Positions 53,869-64,000 are shown, counted from the stretch's first letter. The stretch: 64,000 nt of DNA from Corynebacterium epidermidicanis (GCF_001021025.1 NZ_CP011541.1:744001-808000); one strand, 5' to 3'. Made by a program: numbers and translations. Notes: a model not told the origin generated them from the letters alone.

Positions 53869-53923
53869 TTGTGCATCACAAAATTTGCCACTACGCTCTT
53901 GGTAAAAGTTAATCGTCGTTAAC
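53869..53923 (+). promoter_or_regulatory. accD operon promoter, RamB-like box and TetR operator
   Basis: TTGTGC (53869-53874), 17-base spacer, TACGCT (53892-53897). Between them lies TCACAAAATTTGC (53876-53888), identical to 13 bases upstream of mctB and RamB-like. Downstream of the -10 is GTTAATCGTCGTTAAC (53908-53923), the palindrome GTTAA-N6-TTAAC shared with the citE1 promoter. The ATG is 20 bases further. Confidence 0.65.
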
Positions 53924-53943
53924 TGAAATCGAGAAGTGAGCAC

Positions 53944-55530
53944 ATGACCACACCTCAAAGCACAGAACTCAGCAACCGCCAGCGACACGAACAGCTGGTT
54001 GCCCAGCTGCAAGAACGCCTCGACGTTGCCGCACTGGGGGGCAGCGAAAAAGCTCGGCAACGCCATGTTAATCGTGGCAAGCTGTTGCCACGGGACCGAA
54101 TTAAGGAACTGCTGGACCCAGGTAGCCCTTTCCTTGAAGTCGCGCCACTTGCTGCAACCGATATGTATGGCGGAAAGGTCCATGCCGCCGGCGCCGTAGC
54201 CGGAATCGGCCTGGTCCAGGGGCGAAAGTGCATGATCGTGGCCAACGACGCCACCGTCTCCGGCGGCACGTACTATCCCATGACCGTCAAGAAGCACCTG
54301 CGCGCCCAAGAAATCGCCAACGACAACCGGCTGCCGTGCATCTACCTCGTGGACTCCGGTGGCGCCATGCTGCTCAACCAGGACGAAGTATTCCCAGACA
54401 AGGAACACTTCGGCCGGATCTTCTTCAATCAGGCCAACATGTCGGCGCGTGGCATCCCGCAAATCTCCGCCGTGTTGGGTAGCTGCACCGCAGGCGGCGC
54501 GTATGTACCGGCGATGTCTGATGAAGCAGTGATCGTGAAGAACCAAGGCACCATCTTCCTCGCTGGCCCGCCACTGGTGAAGGCTGCTACCGGTGAGGAT
54601 GTCACTCCTGAGGAGCTCGGCGGTGGCGACCTGCACTCCAAGACCTCCGGTGTTACCGATCACTTGGCGCTCGATGATGCGGACGCTTTGCATCGTGTCC
54701 GTCGGATCGTCGACACACTCCCGCAGGATCAGGCCCCAGCGTGGGACGTAGCGCAACCGCGCGATGCGAGCCGCGACCAAAAAGATCTCTACGATGTCGT
54801 ACCAGTGGACGCGAAGACACCTTACGACGTGCGCGAAGTCATTGAAATTATCTCCGACGCCGGTGAATACCAAGAGTTCAAGTCCGAATATGGCACCACC
54901 TTGGTGACTGCATTTGCGCGCATTTACGGGCACCGCGTAGGCATCATCGCCAATAACGGCATCCTCATGAGCGAAGCCGCCCAAAAGGGAGCGCACTTCA
55001 TTGAGCTGTGCGACCAGCGCAAGATCCCGCTGATCTTCCTGCAGAACACCACCGGTTTCATGGTGGGGCGGGAGTATGAAGCCGGCGGTATCGCCAAGCA
55101 CGGGGCAAAGATGGTCAACGCCGTTGCCACCGCGCGCGTACCAAAGTTCACCGTGGTCATTGGCGGTGCCTTTGGCGCTGGCAACTACTCAATGTGCGGA
55201 CGAGCCTACAGCCCGCGCTTCTTATGGATGTGGCCGAACGCGCGCATCGCGGTCATGGGTGGTCCTCAGGCAGCCATGACGATGTCCACTGTCAAGCGCA
55301 ACCAAATCGAACGCAGCGGCGGCGAGTGGAGTGCGGAAGAACAAGAAGCCTTCGAACAGCCAATCCGCGAAAAGTTCGAACGCGAATCCAGCCCGTACTA
55401 CTCGACAGCCCGCCTCTGGGATGACGGGGTCATCGACCCAGCCGATACCCGTCGCATCCTGGGCCTCGCCCTCGAAGCAGCCGCAGGCGCCCCGATCGCA
55501 GACACCGCCTTCGGTGTCTTCCGCATGTAG
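53944..55530 (+). CDS. accD1: acyl-CoA carboxylase beta subunit (methylcrotonyl-CoA carboxylase type)
   Basis: 528 aa biotin-dependent carboxyltransferase. [124 protein letters not shown] and [58 protein letters not shown] are hallmarks of the 3-methylcrotonyl-CoA branch (M. tuberculosis AccD1, Rv2502c). It is first in the operon, with the shared operator just upstream. AccA1 follows after 13 bases. Confidence 0.88.
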   Translation: MTTPQSTELSNRQRHEQLVAQLQERLDVAALGGSEKARQRHVNRGKLLPRDRIKELLDPGSPFLEVAPLAATDMYGGKVHAAGAVAGIGLVQGRKCMIVANDATVSGGTYYPMTVKKHLRAQEIANDNRLPCIYLVDSGGAMLLNQDEVFPDKEHFGRIFFNQANMSARGIPQISAVLGSCTAGGAYVPAMSDEAVIVKNQGTIFLAGPPLVKAATGEDVTPEELGGGDLHSKTSGVTDHLALDDADALHRVRRIVDTLPQDQAPAWDVAQPRDASRDQKDLYDVVPVDAKTPYDVREVIEIISDAGEYQEFKSEYGTTLVTAFARIYGHRVGIIANNGILMSEAAQKGAHFIELCDQRKIPLIFLQNTTGFMVGREYEAGGIAKHGAKMVNAVATARVPKFTVVIGGAFGAGNYSMCGRAYSPRFLWMWPNARIAVMGGPQAAMTMSTVKRNQIERSGGEWSAEEQEAFEQPIREKFERESSPYYSTARLWDDGVIDPADTRRILGLALEAAAGAPIADTAFGVFRM

Positions 55531-55543
55531 GAGAAATCAGACC

Positions 55544-57529
55544 ATGTTTCACACCGTTTTGGTAGCAAACCGCGGCGAGATTGCCTGCCGTGTGATCAGA
55601 ACCCTCCGGGAACAGGGCATCAAGTCAGTCGCCGTCTATTCCGACGCCGACCGCACCGCCCCGCACGTCCAACTCGCCGACACCGCAGTGCACATCGGGC
55701 CAGCACCCGCGCGCGAATCCTACCTGGTCATCGATACGATCATCGACGCTGCGAAGAAGACCGGCGCCCAGGCGATCCACCCGGGCTACGGGTTCCTCTC
55801 GGAAAACGCTGACTTTGCGCACGCCTGCGAAGCTGCCGGTATCGAATTCATCGGCCCGCCCGCCAGCGCCATCGAGGTCATGGGCGACAAGATTTCCGCG
55901 CGAGCGGCCGTCGAGAAGCGCGAGGTGCCCACCGTGCCTGGTATTTCCCGCCCGGGGCTTTCCGACGACGACATCATCGCAGCCGCACCCGGCATCGGAT
56001 TCCCGGTGCTCATCAAGCCGTCCGCTGGCGGTGGCGGCAAGGGAATGCACCGTGTGGAGACTCCAGAGGAACTGCCGGAGCGGCTGCAGGCGGCGCGTCG
56101 AGAAGCAGCGGGTGCCTTCGGCGACGACACCCTTTTCCTCGAGCATTTCGTGGACACCCCGCGCCACATCGAGGTGCAGGTCATGGCCGATAAACACGGC
56201 AACGTCATCCACTTCGGGGAGCGAGAGTGCTCCTTGCAGCGTCGTCACCAGAAGGTGATCGAGGAAGCTCCGTCACCGCTGCTCGACGAGGAAACCCGCG
56301 CCGCAATCGGGCAGGCCGCGTGCGATGCCGCCCGCTCGGTGGGCTACGTTGGGGCTGGCACGGTGGAGTTTATCGTGCCGTCGGCACGCCCCGACCAATT
56401 CTTCTTCATGGAGATGAACACCCGACTGCAGGTAGAGCACCCAGTGACGGAAGAAGTCACCGGCGTGGATCTCGTTGCACTCCAGCTGGCGGTGGCAGCA
56501 GGGGAGAAGCTGCCACTAGCCCAAGAGGATGTCACCCTCACCGGGCACGCCATCGAGGCCCGCATCTACGCCGAAGACGCAGCTCAAGGCTTTCTTCCTA
56601 CTGGCGGAACGATCAAGCGCGTCACGCTACCGACCGGGGCGGGCATCCGCGTCGATTCCGGCATCACAGACGGCTCGGAGATCACCTCCCTCTACGACCC
56701 GATGTTGATGAAAGTCATCGCCCACGGCGCCAACCGCGAGGAGGCACTGAGCCGTCTCGACGACGCCTTGGCTCACACGCACATCGCCGGCTTCACTGTC
56801 AACACGGAATTCTGTCGCTTCCTCCTGTCAGTACCGGAAGTTGCTGCGGGTGACCTCGACACCGGGTTGCTCGATCGGGTGTCCGACAACTTCGAGCCTG
56901 CCAAGCCGAACGAGAATGCACTGATCGGCGCTGCAATGGTGTGGCTCGCATCCCGCTGGCCAGAAAAGCCGACCAGCGCCTGGGCTATTCCTGATGCGTG
57001 GCGCGCCGGGCGCACCTCGGACCAAAAGATCCGCCTGGCCTCGAACGGGGAAGACTTCCTGATTGCGATCACCGGCACCCCGAGCGACGCCCAGGTCAGT
57101 ATCGACGGCGAGGCTGCCGTTCCAGCGGCCATCTTCCGCGTTGGTGACGCCTGGAACGTCCACATCGACGGCATCGCGCACGCCTGCAGCGTGGCCGACC
57201 TCAGCGACGGCGAATTCGCGCACGTTGTTCTTACCGATGCCACCGGCTCCATCGAATTCACCCGCAAAGACGCGGTCCTCGCCACCAGCGAAGACGCTGA
57301 TGGCGGCGACAAAACTCTCGTCTCCCCGATGCCGGGCACGGTTATCGCACATGCGGTAGCGCCTGGCACCGCGGTGGCTGTCGGCGACGCCGTGGTGATC
57401 GTCGAGGCCATGAAGATGGAGCACACCCTCCGGGCAGCTGTCGACGGTGTGGTGACGTTCCACGTCGAGCCGGGCGAACAAGTACCTGCCGGCAAACCGC
57501 TGGCGACCGTCGAACCACAAGAATCCTAA
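55544..57529 (+). CDS. accA1: acyl-CoA carboxylase alpha subunit (biotin carboxylase + BCCP)
   Basis: 661 aa. Biotin carboxylase domain (1-445): VLVANRGEIACRVIRTLREQGIKSVAVYSDAD, HPGYGFLSENADFAHAC, ATP-grasp loop KPSAGGGGKGMHRV, ERECSLQRRHQKVIEEAPSP and FFMEMNTRLQVEHPVTEEVTG. A middle domain leads to a C-terminal biotinyl domain with EAMKMEHTLRA near residue 625, whose Lys carries biotin. It pairs with the AccD1 encoded upstream as the methylcrotonyl-CoA carboxylase (leucine step 4 in M. tuberculosis). The ATG is 13 bases after the accD1 stop, with AGGAG. An in-frame extension to 55331 lies in accD1 and is excluded. Confidence 0.9.
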   Translation: MFHTVLVANRGEIACRVIRTLREQGIKSVAVYSDADRTAPHVQLADTAVHIGPAPARESYLVIDTIIDAAKKTGAQAIHPGYGFLSENADFAHACEAAGIEFIGPPASAIEVMGDKISARAAVEKREVPTVPGISRPGLSDDDIIAAAPGIGFPVLIKPSAGGGGKGMHRVETPEELPERLQAARREAAGAFGDDTLFLEHFVDTPRHIEVQVMADKHGNVIHFGERECSLQRRHQKVIEEAPSPLLDEETRAAIGQAACDAARSVGYVGAGTVEFIVPSARPDQFFFMEMNTRLQVEHPVTEEVTGVDLVALQLAVAAGEKLPLAQEDVTLTGHAIEARIYAEDAAQGFLPTGGTIKRVTLPTGAGIRVDSGITDGSEITSLYDPMLMKVIAHGANREEALSRLDDALAHTHIAGFTVNTEFCRFLLSVPEVAAGDLDTGLLDRVSDNFEPAKPNENALIGAAMVWLASRWPEKPTSAWAIPDAWRAGRTSDQKIRLASNGEDFLIAITGTPSDAQVSIDGEAAVPAAIFRVGDAWNVHIDGIAHACSVADLSDGEFAHVVLTDATGSIEFTRKDAVLATSEDADGGDKTLVSPMPGTVIAHAVAPGTAVAVGDAVVIVEAMKMEHTLRAAVDGVVTFHVEPGEQVPAGKPLATVEPQES

Positions 57530-57559
57530 ACCCCACCCCTAACCGAAACGAGGACAATC

Positions 57560-58717
<1,158 letters not shown>

Positions 58718-58720
58718 GCC

Positions 58721-59224
58721 ATGTCTGAGCACGGGAAAGAAATCATTCAGCGCGGGCTGTGGTTCGAAGAATACGAAGAAGGTGCCCGCTACCTGCACCG
58801 ACCTGGGCGCACGGTCACGGAAACCGACGACGTCGTGTTCACCACCCTCACCATGAACACCCAGCCACTGCACCTCGACGCCCATTGGTCCGCTTCGCAG
58901 CCGGGCTTCGACGGCAAGCGACTCGTCAACTCCATGTGGACGATCTCCACTGTCGTCGGGTTGTCGGTTGCCCAGCTAACGCTCGGTACGATTGTCGCGA
59001 ACCTTGGCTTTAAGGAAGTTAGCTTCCCGAAGCCCATGTTCCATGGTGACACCCTGTACGCCGAGACGGTGTGCCTGTCCAAGCGTCTGTCCAAGTCCCG
59101 CCCGGGCCAAGGAATTGTCGAACTCGAGCACATCGGGCGCAACCAACATGGCGACATCGTGTGCAAGGCGGTGCGCACCACGCTGGTGCAGTGTGATCCC
59201 GCACAGGTTAAGGAGCAACAATGA
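58721..59224 (+). CDS. MaoC-like (R)-specific enoyl-CoA hydratase
   Basis: 167 aa hotdog-fold protein. RGLWFEEYEEGARYLHRPGRTVTETDDVVFTTLTMNTQPLHLDAHWSASQPG carries the hydratase Asp/His region (TMNTQPLHLD). The match is to M. tuberculosis Rv2499c, itaconyl-CoA/mesaconyl-type hydratase, encoded in the same order next to CitE. It starts 3 bases after the dehydrogenase stop. It overlaps citE2 by 4 bases (ATGA). Confidence 0.82.
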   Translation: MSEHGKEIIQRGLWFEEYEEGARYLHRPGRTVTETDDVVFTTLTMNTQPLHLDAHWSASQPGFDGKRLVNSMWTISTVVGLSVAQLTLGTIVANLGFKEVSFPKPMFHGDTLYAETVCLSKRLSKSRPGQGIVELEHIGRNQHGDIVCKAVRTTLVQCDPAQVKEQQ

Positions 59225-60051
59225 GCGCCTGGACACCCCTAGGGCCAGCAATTTTGTTCACCCCGGCCGATCGTGCAGACCGTTTCGCCAAAGCCGCCAT
59301 ACGCGCCGACATGGTGATCCTCGATCTTGAGGACGGCTGCCAACCGGACAACCGCCCGGCGGCCCGCACCGCCATCGAGGCCTGCGAACTGGACCCCGCC
59401 CAAGTCATCGTCCGCATCAACCCACCGACGAGCACCGATGGTGCGCAGGACCTCGCCATGCTCGCGCGCAGCCCGTTTCGCCAGGTGATGGTTCCCAAGG
59501 TGGAAGGTGCCCCTGATATCGCCGCGGTGACCGCAGTGCTTGGCGACGCCACCATCATCGCCCTCATCGAGACACCTCTGGGCGTGCTCCGCGCTGACGA
59601 AATCGCAGCTACCCCGGGAGTTGTCGCACTGTTTTGGGGAGCAGAAGACCTGGTGGCGGGCCTATCGGGGTCGTCTTCGCGACATGCGGACGGCACCTAC
59701 CGGGACGTCGCAAAGCATGCACGAGCGCGGGTGCAGCTGGCCGCCGCAGCGTTCGGAAAGGCCGCGCTGGATTCGGTGTACGTCGATATTCCCAATACCG
59801 CGGGGCTAGCGGCCGAAGTCGAGGATGCCGCTGCCCTGGGTTATGCGGGCACGGTATGCATTCACCCGTCGCAGGTGGCCATCATTCGGGACGGCTACCG
59901 CCCCACGGAGGAACAGGTGGATTGGGCCCAGCGATTGTTGGCCGCTGCCGAAAACAACCGGGGAGCCTTCAGTTTCGAGGGGCGGATGGTTGATGAACCA
60001 CTGTTCCGCCAAGCACAAGCCATTGTTAGCCGAGTACAAAAAGAAAGTTGA
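59221..60051 (+). CDS. CitE/HpcH-family CoA lyase 2
   Basis: 276 aa. PADRADRFAKAAIRADMVILDLEDGCQPDNRPAARTA, VIVRINPPTSTDGAQDL, MVPKVEGAPDIAAV, IIALIETPLGVL, VALFWGAEDLVAGLSGSSSR and AGTVCIHPSQVAIIRDGYRP. The Arg, Glu and Asp of the metal/CoA site are all present. In M. tuberculosis the gene in this position (Rv2498c) was reported to cleave (S)-citramalyl-CoA and (R)-HMG-CoA, linking itaconate and leucine breakdown. It is closer to that enzyme than the first paralogue is, judged by operon position. It overlaps the MaoC gene by 4 bases and the next gene's frame. Confidence 0.87.
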   Translation: MSAWTPLGPAILFTPADRADRFAKAAIRADMVILDLEDGCQPDNRPAARTAIEACELDPAQVIVRINPPTSTDGAQDLAMLARSPFRQVMVPKVEGAPDIAAVTAVLGDATIIALIETPLGVLRADEIAATPGVVALFWGAEDLVAGLSGSSSRHADGTYRDVAKHARARVQLAAAAFGKAALDSVYVDIPNTAGLAAEVEDAAALGYAGTVCIHPSQVAIIRDGYRPTEEQVDWAQRLLAAAENNRGAFSFEGRMVDEPLFRQAQAIVSRVQKES

Positions 60052-60059
60052 CTTCAGCC

Positions 60060-61766
60060 ATGACTACTTCTTTGAGCAGCGTAAAGACCCAATCCACCTC
60101 GTATGGCTCCATTGTGGTCAACGAGGATGGCCAGCTGATGTCTCATGTGATTGGCGCTGGCGTCGATCAGGGCGCGGCCCCTCTGCGCGAGGAAACCCTC
60201 GGGCAAATCCTGCGGCAAATGGTGGAAAAGTACCCGTCGCGAGACTGCATCGTCGACGTGTATGCCGACGTCTCCTTCACCTACGAACGGTTCTACAACC
60301 GGGTCCTGCGGCTAGCCAGCGAGCTGATTCGTCGTGGCTACCGCAAGGGCGATCGCATCGGGATCTGGTCCACCAACCGCTGGGAGTGGTTGGTTGTCCA
60401 GTGGACCTGCCATCATCTCGGCCTGGTTCTGGTGAACATCAACCCTGCGTATCGCCAGTCTGAGCTCAACTACGTTTTGGAAAAGGCAGGGGTGAAGTTG
60501 GTCTTCGCTGCCCGTCGATTCAAAGACTCGGAATACCGCACCATGCTCAACGAGGCCCGCAAGCAGCGGGGATCCCAGCTCAAGGAAGTCATCTACTTCG
60601 GCGGTTCGGAGTGGTACGACGCCATGCACGGCCAAATCGACGACCTGTCCGAGTACGTCGCTGAGGTAAAGAACACCGACCCGATCAACATTCAGTTCAC
60701 CTCCGGAACCACCGGCTTCCCCAAGGGCGCGACCCTGTCGCACCGCAACATCTTGAACAACGGGTTCTTCGTGGGGGAGATGCTGGGCTACACCGAAGAA
60801 GACCGCGTCTGTGCACCGGTCCCGTTCTTCCACTGCTTTGGTATGGTGATGGCCACCATCGGCATCTTCAGCCACGGCGGTTGCTTGATTGTACCTGCTC
60901 CGTCGTTCAAGCCACGCGAGACGTTGATGGCAGTGCAAGCCGCGAAGGCCACCTCGCTCTATGGCGTGCCCACCATGTTCATCAAGGAACTGGAGGAGGC
61001 TCATGACCACGAAGAATACGGCTCCCCATATGGGCTGTCCACCCTGCGCACGGGCATCATGTCCGGTACTTCGTGCCCATCGAAGACCATGCGCGAGGTG
61101 ATGGACAAATTCAATATGCAGGCCATCTCCATCTGCTACGGCATGACGGAAACCTCGCCGGTATCCTTCCAGACCCGCGCCGATGCGCCACTGGAAAAGC
61201 GCGTGAACACCGTGGGACAAATCATGCCGCACATCGAGTGCAAGCTTGTCGACGAAGACGGAAACACCGTCCCGGTGGGCACCCAAGGCGAAATCTACGT
61301 GCGCGGATACTCGGTGATGCAGGGTTACTGGGCGCACCCGGAGAAAACAGCAGAGGCTATCGACGAAGACGGTTGGATGCGCTCCGGCGACCTCGGCACC
61401 TTCGACGAGGACGGCTACCTGATGGTGACGGGTCGCTTGAAGGATATGCTGATCCGCGGCGGGGAAAACATCTACCCACGCGAAATCGAGGAGTTCCTCT
61501 TCACCCACCCAGACGTGGTGGACGCCCAGGTTATCGGCGTCCCGGACGACAAATACGGCGAAGAAATCATGGCCTGGATCATTCTGCAAGACGGCGTGGA
61601 ATCCCTCACCGCCGAAGACATCGCCGAGTTCGCCCAAGGTAAGCTGTCTCGGCACAAGATCCCTAAGTACGTCCAGATCGTGGATTCCTACCCGATGACG
61701 GTGTCCGGAAAGGTCCGCAAGGTGGAGTTGCGCGAAATGGCCCCACGTGTATTGGGGTGGGTGTAA
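60060..61766 (+). CDS. AMP-dependent acyl-CoA synthetase (FadD35-like)
   Basis: 568 aa. Activates a carboxylic acid as acyl-AMP and then acyl-CoA. P-loop NIQFTSGTTGFPKGATLSHRN, ICYGMTETSPVSFQTRADAPLEKRVNTVGQ (A5), DGWMRSGDLGTFDEDGYLMVTGRLKDMLIRGGENIYPREIEEFL (A7-A8) and YPMTVSGKVRKVELREM with the catalytic Lys (A10). M. tuberculosis FadD35 (Rv2505c) is in the comparable locus. The likely substrate is isovalerate, itaconate or a similar short branched acid, by context only. The frame overlaps citE2; the ATG at 60060 is preferred to the TTG at 60048. Confidence 0.87.
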   Translation: MTTSLSSVKTQSTSYGSIVVNEDGQLMSHVIGAGVDQGAAPLREETLGQILRQMVEKYPSRDCIVDVYADVSFTYERFYNRVLRLASELIRRGYRKGDRIGIWSTNRWEWLVVQWTCHHLGLVLVNINPAYRQSELNYVLEKAGVKLVFAARRFKDSEYRTMLNEARKQRGSQLKEVIYFGGSEWYDAMHGQIDDLSEYVAEVKNTDPINIQFTSGTTGFPKGATLSHRNILNNGFFVGEMLGYTEEDRVCAPVPFFHCFGMVMATIGIFSHGGCLIVPAPSFKPRETLMAVQAAKATSLYGVPTMFIKELEEAHDHEEYGSPYGLSTLRTGIMSGTSCPSKTMREVMDKFNMQAISICYGMTETSPVSFQTRADAPLEKRVNTVGQIMPHIECKLVDEDGNTVPVGTQGEIYVRGYSVMQGYWAHPEKTAEAIDEDGWMRSGDLGTFDEDGYLMVTGRLKDMLIRGGENIYPREIEEFLFTHPDVVDAQVIGVPDDKYGEEIMAWIILQDGVESLTAEDIAEFAQGKLSRHKIPKYVQIVDSYPMTVSGKVRKVELREMAPRVLGWV

Positions 61767-62462
61767 ATGGATAAGGTGCGTGCAGATGTTCGCGAACTCA
61801 TCGCGGACGTCATCGAAGACGGCATGACCATCGCCGTGGGCGGATTCGGGCTGTGCGGCGTGCCATTCCTGCTGATCGAGGCGCTTCGCGACGTGGGACG
61901 TCGCGACCTCACCGTCGTGAGCAACAACATGGGTATCGACGGCCAAGGCCTCGGCTTGCTGCTGGAAAACGGCCAGGTTAAGAAAGTACTTTCCTCCTAC
62001 GTTGGCGAAAACAAGGAGTTTGCCCGACAGTTCCTCGCCGGCGAACTCGAAGTGGAATTTAACCCGCAGGGCACCTTGGCGGAGCGCCTCCGTGCCGGCG
62101 GAGCCGGAATCCCGGCTTTTTACACCGCTACCGGCGTAGGAACACTTGTTGCGGAAGGAAAGCCGACCGCCGAGTTCGATGGGCAGACCTATGTGCAGGA
62201 ACGCGGAATCGTCGCCGATGTGGGTCTAGTGCACGCTTACCAGGGCGACCCCGCCGGAAACCTGGTCTATCGACGCACCGCCCGCAACTTCAATCCGCTG
62301 TGCGCAGAATCCGGGGTAGTGACCATCGCCGAGGCGGAATCCTTGGTGGGCATCGGGAACATCGACCCCGATCACATTCACACCGCGGGCGTGCATGTGG
62401 ACCACATGGTGGTCACTGACCGTGACAAGCCGATCGAGCAACGCACAGTGAGGAGTAAGTAA
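61767..62462 (+). CDS. scoA: 3-oxoacid CoA-transferase subunit A
   Basis: 231 aa. Signature of CoA-transferase A subunits: [23 protein letters not shown]-like [77 protein letters not shown], then [28 protein letters not shown]. It pairs with subunit B (next gene), which carries the catalytic Glu. The M. tuberculosis equivalents (Rv2504c/Rv2503c) were assigned acetoacetate or itaconate CoA-transfer roles. The ATG follows the fadD stop directly (TAAATG), so translation is coupled. Confidence 0.93.
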   Translation: MDKVRADVRELIADVIEDGMTIAVGGFGLCGVPFLLIEALRDVGRRDLTVVSNNMGIDGQGLGLLLENGQVKKVLSSYVGENKEFARQFLAGELEVEFNPQGTLAERLRAGGAGIPAFYTATGVGTLVAEGKPTAEFDGQTYVQERGIVADVGLVHAYQGDPAGNLVYRRTARNFNPLCAESGVVTIAEAESLVGIGNIDPDHIHTAGVHVDHMVVTDRDKPIEQRTVRSK

Positions 62463-63115
62463 TGCCGTGGACTAGAGATGAAATGGCAGCTCTGGCTGCC
62501 CGCGAACTCAACGACGGTGACTACGTCAACCTCGGAATTGGCATCCCCACCATGGTAGCCAACCATTTGCCCCCGGGAGTGCACGTGGTGCTGCAAAGCG
62601 AAAACGGCATCCTCGGCATGGGGCCCTTCCCTTATGAAGGCGAAGAAGACCCCGACATCATCAACGCTGGTAAACAAACCGTCACGCTCATTGACGGCGC
62701 TGCCACCTTCGACTCCGCCACCAGTTTCGCGATGATCCGTGGTGGCAAAGTAAAAATGGCGGTACTGGGCGCGATGGAAGTTTCTCAAAGCGGTGACCTC
62801 GCCAACTGGATGATCCCCGGCAAGATGGTCAAGGGGATGGGCGGCGCGATGGACCTGGTCGCCGGAACACCACGAGTCGTGGTCATTACTGAACACGTCT
62901 CCAAAAACGGCACACCTAAGCTGGTCCGCGAATGCTCGCTACCGCTCACCGGGGTGGGCGTGGTCCAGCGCATCATCACTGACCTGGGGCTTTTCGACGT
63001 CGCGGAGGATCACCTCATCCTGAAGCGGCTCGCGCCGGGAGTCACGTTGATGGACATTGAGAAGAACACCGAAGCTGCCTATGTGGTGGAATTGGATGAC
63101 GTCACCCCTGTTTAA
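62462..63115 (+). CDS. scoB: 3-oxoacid CoA-transferase subunit B
   Basis: 217 aa. The catalytic Glu is in [21 protein letters not shown], the SENG signature of class-I CoA-transferase B subunits. [16 protein letters not shown] precedes it, and [51 protein letters not shown] follows. It starts at the TAATG overlap with subunit A and is the last gene of the long operon. Either acetoacetate or itaconate could be activated with succinyl-CoA. Confidence 0.93.
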   Translation: MPWTRDEMAALAARELNDGDYVNLGIGIPTMVANHLPPGVHVVLQSENGILGMGPFPYEGEEDPDIINAGKQTVTLIDGAATFDSATSFAMIRGGKVKMAVLGAMEVSQSGDLANWMIPGKMVKGMGGAMDLVAGTPRVVVITEHVSKNGTPKLVRECSLPLTGVGVVQRIITDLGLFDVAEDHLILKRLAPGVTLMDIEKNTEAAYVVELDDVTPV

Positions 63116-63130
63116 CAAATCTCGATAGGA

Positions 63131-63206
63131 ATCCCGTAGTTCTACGCCCATCTTTGGCGCGCTCCGCTAGATCCGGCGGCGTGGGCCGGGCTCGGACCTA
63201 CGGGAT
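63131..63206 (+). promoter_or_regulatory. large structured inverted-repeat element
   Basis: ATCCCGTAG (63131-63139) and CTACGGGAT (63198-63206) are perfect complements enclosing 58 bases that themselves hold GCCCA/TGGGC and CCGC/GCGG pairings. A short T-run (ATTTTG) follows. The word ATCTCGAT occurs on both sides (63119 and 63205). It may terminate the operon or be a leader structure of the following thioesterase gene. Confidence 0.45.
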
Positions 63207-63227
63207 CTCGATTTTGTGGAGGCCATA

Positions 63228-63989
63228 ATGAACAACTCTGCTTACTTCACCAGGCTGGATGCTGACAGTTTTCAACCCAATATCCATGCTGAAGGCGCGT
63301 GGTCGAAAGAGGATTACCATTTCGCCGCGCTGGCCGGCTTGCTTACCCATGTAATTGAAAAGTCGCGTGGAGATAGTCCATTGCAGCTTGCTCGCATCAA
63401 TTTTGAAATTCTGGGGCGTCTTCCGTTTGGCCCCGCCACCACTGAAGTTCGGGTGATTCGCCCCGGACGCACCATTGAATTAGTGGAAGCTACTTGCACC
63501 CTCGCAGGTAGGACCGCGATCAGTTCGCGGGCCTGGTATCTCCACCCTTCAGATACTAACGATGTGGCAGCCTGTGACTTCCCTTCGCTGCCTGAACCCA
63601 TGGCCTGCCCGGAACGAGATTTCGCGAGTGAGTGGCCGGGTGGTTTCATCGCTCAAATGCAGGCGCGGCAGGTGGACAAGCCCCGCGCCACCTGGCTGAC
63701 CTCGCCAAATACTCTCGTAGCGGGTGACGAGCCCATCCCGGTTGCTGAGTTTCTCGCTCGTGTTGACGCCGCGAATGGGATCAATCCCCGGCAGTCTCCA
63801 CGCGAGTGGGCGTTTCCGAATGTGGACCTCACGGTGCACCTTTTCCGGGAGCCAGACCCGAAGTGGACCGGCTTGGAAACGACGGTCACCTGGGGAGCGA
63901 CCGGTGTTGGGCTCACCTCGTCGGTATTGCACGACATACATGGCCCAGTGGGTAGGGCTGAGCAGGCCTTGACCTTGCGTCGGATGTAG
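63228..63989 (+). CDS. thioesterase-family (TesB/4HBT-like) protein
   Basis: 253 aa. Double-hotdog type acyl-CoA thioesterase: LAGLLTHVIEKS, RINFEILGRLPFGPATTEVRVIRPGRTIELVEATCTLAGRTAISSRAWYL and, in the second half, TVHLFREPDPKWTGLETTVTWGATGVGLTSSVLHDIHGPVGRAEQALTLR. The conserved catalytic Asp/Gln region cannot be fixed by eye. Shine-Dalgarno GGAGG (63217-63221) marks the ATG at 63228. It may hydrolyse surplus CoA esters from the pathway encoded upstream, but it is transcriptionally separate, 112 bases after scoB. Confidence 0.78.
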   Translation: MNNSAYFTRLDADSFQPNIHAEGAWSKEDYHFAALAGLLTHVIEKSRGDSPLQLARINFEILGRLPFGPATTEVRVIRPGRTIELVEATCTLAGRTAISSRAWYLHPSDTNDVAACDFPSLPEPMACPERDFASEWPGGFIAQMQARQVDKPRATWLTSPNTLVAGDEPIPVAEFLARVDAANGINPRQSPREWAFPNVDLTVHLFREPDPKWTGLETTVTWGATGVGLTSSVLHDIHGPVGRAEQALTLRRM

Positions 63990-64000
63990 TCACCCGTTAC

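Noticed and set aside
53737..55101. 454-codon minus-strand frame over accD1
   Set aside because: Shadow of accD1; also crosses the accD promoter and operator.
60312..61946. 544-codon minus-strand frame over the acyl-CoA synthetase
   Set aside because: His/Val/Asp-rich shadow with no recognisable domain; the plus-strand gene has all adenylate-forming motifs.

Overview
The window is a stretch of actinobacterial chromosome, almost certainly from a Corynebacterium. The evidence is the gene content and order: serC divergent from gltA followed by fkpA; the acetate-uptake pair mctB-mctC; SepH; a fused AccDA; a mycoredoxin-folA-thyA-cysQ block; full-length Lhr; pgi, a short chorismate mutase and pcrA; then purN-purH. 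Starts are mostly GTG/ATG and base composition is moderately GC-rich. I cannot name the species. The leucine-type operon at the right end resembles M. tuberculosis Rv2498c-Rv2506 more than anything I remember from C. glutamicum.

Layout. 1-7.1 kb: 3' end of a DUF3027 gene, pabC-pabAB (folate branch), an AzgA-type purine permease, a SpoU methyltransferase, and a DUF6928-SepH pair. 7.2-13.7 kb: serC, citrate synthase, an FKBP prolyl isomerase, malic enzyme and AccDA (central carbon and fatty-acid supply). 13.7-21.9 kb: an XRE regulator with a membrane partner, an aldo-keto reductase, an enoyl-CoA hydratase, a CtpE-like P-type ATPase, the acetate symporter operon and a secreted SxxK hydrolase. 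21.9-30.5 kb: a Tat-exported DUF1906 protein, three 93-bp tandem repeats, tRNA-Arg(CCU), cobF, mycoredoxin, folA, thyA, a DUF222-HNH protein, a GNAT protein, AlkD and cysQ. 30.5-45.7 kb: Lhr, a small AT-rich TetR-DoxX cassette, Nei2, DUF1707, a secreted 5'-nucleotidase, YccF, DedA, pgi, chorismate mutase and PcrA. 45.7-50.5 kb: M23 peptidase, DUF6350, purN, purH.

50.5-52.1 kb is an AT-rich island inserted behind purH. It holds a secreted protein with the cysteine spacing of the tendamistat alpha-amylase-inhibitor family, whose signal peptide is split by an A8 homopolymer frameshift. It also holds two small unknown genes and, at the far edge, a diverged remnant of the purH 3' end.

52.2-64 kb is a branched-chain acyl-CoA (leucine/itaconate-type) regulon: a CitE-like lyase with a TetR regulator, then AccD-AccA-acyl-CoA dehydrogenase-MaoC-CitE2-acyl-CoA synthetase-CoA transferase A/B, nearly all overlapping or closely spaced, and a separate thioesterase. 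Both promoters carry the same palindrome (GTTAA-N6-TTAAC), the probable operator of the TetR protein.

Across the whole window an 11-mer, GCTTRTCGACG, occurs at least 22 times on the two strands, in genes and between them, where chance predicts about 0.1. This is the most unusual global signal I found.
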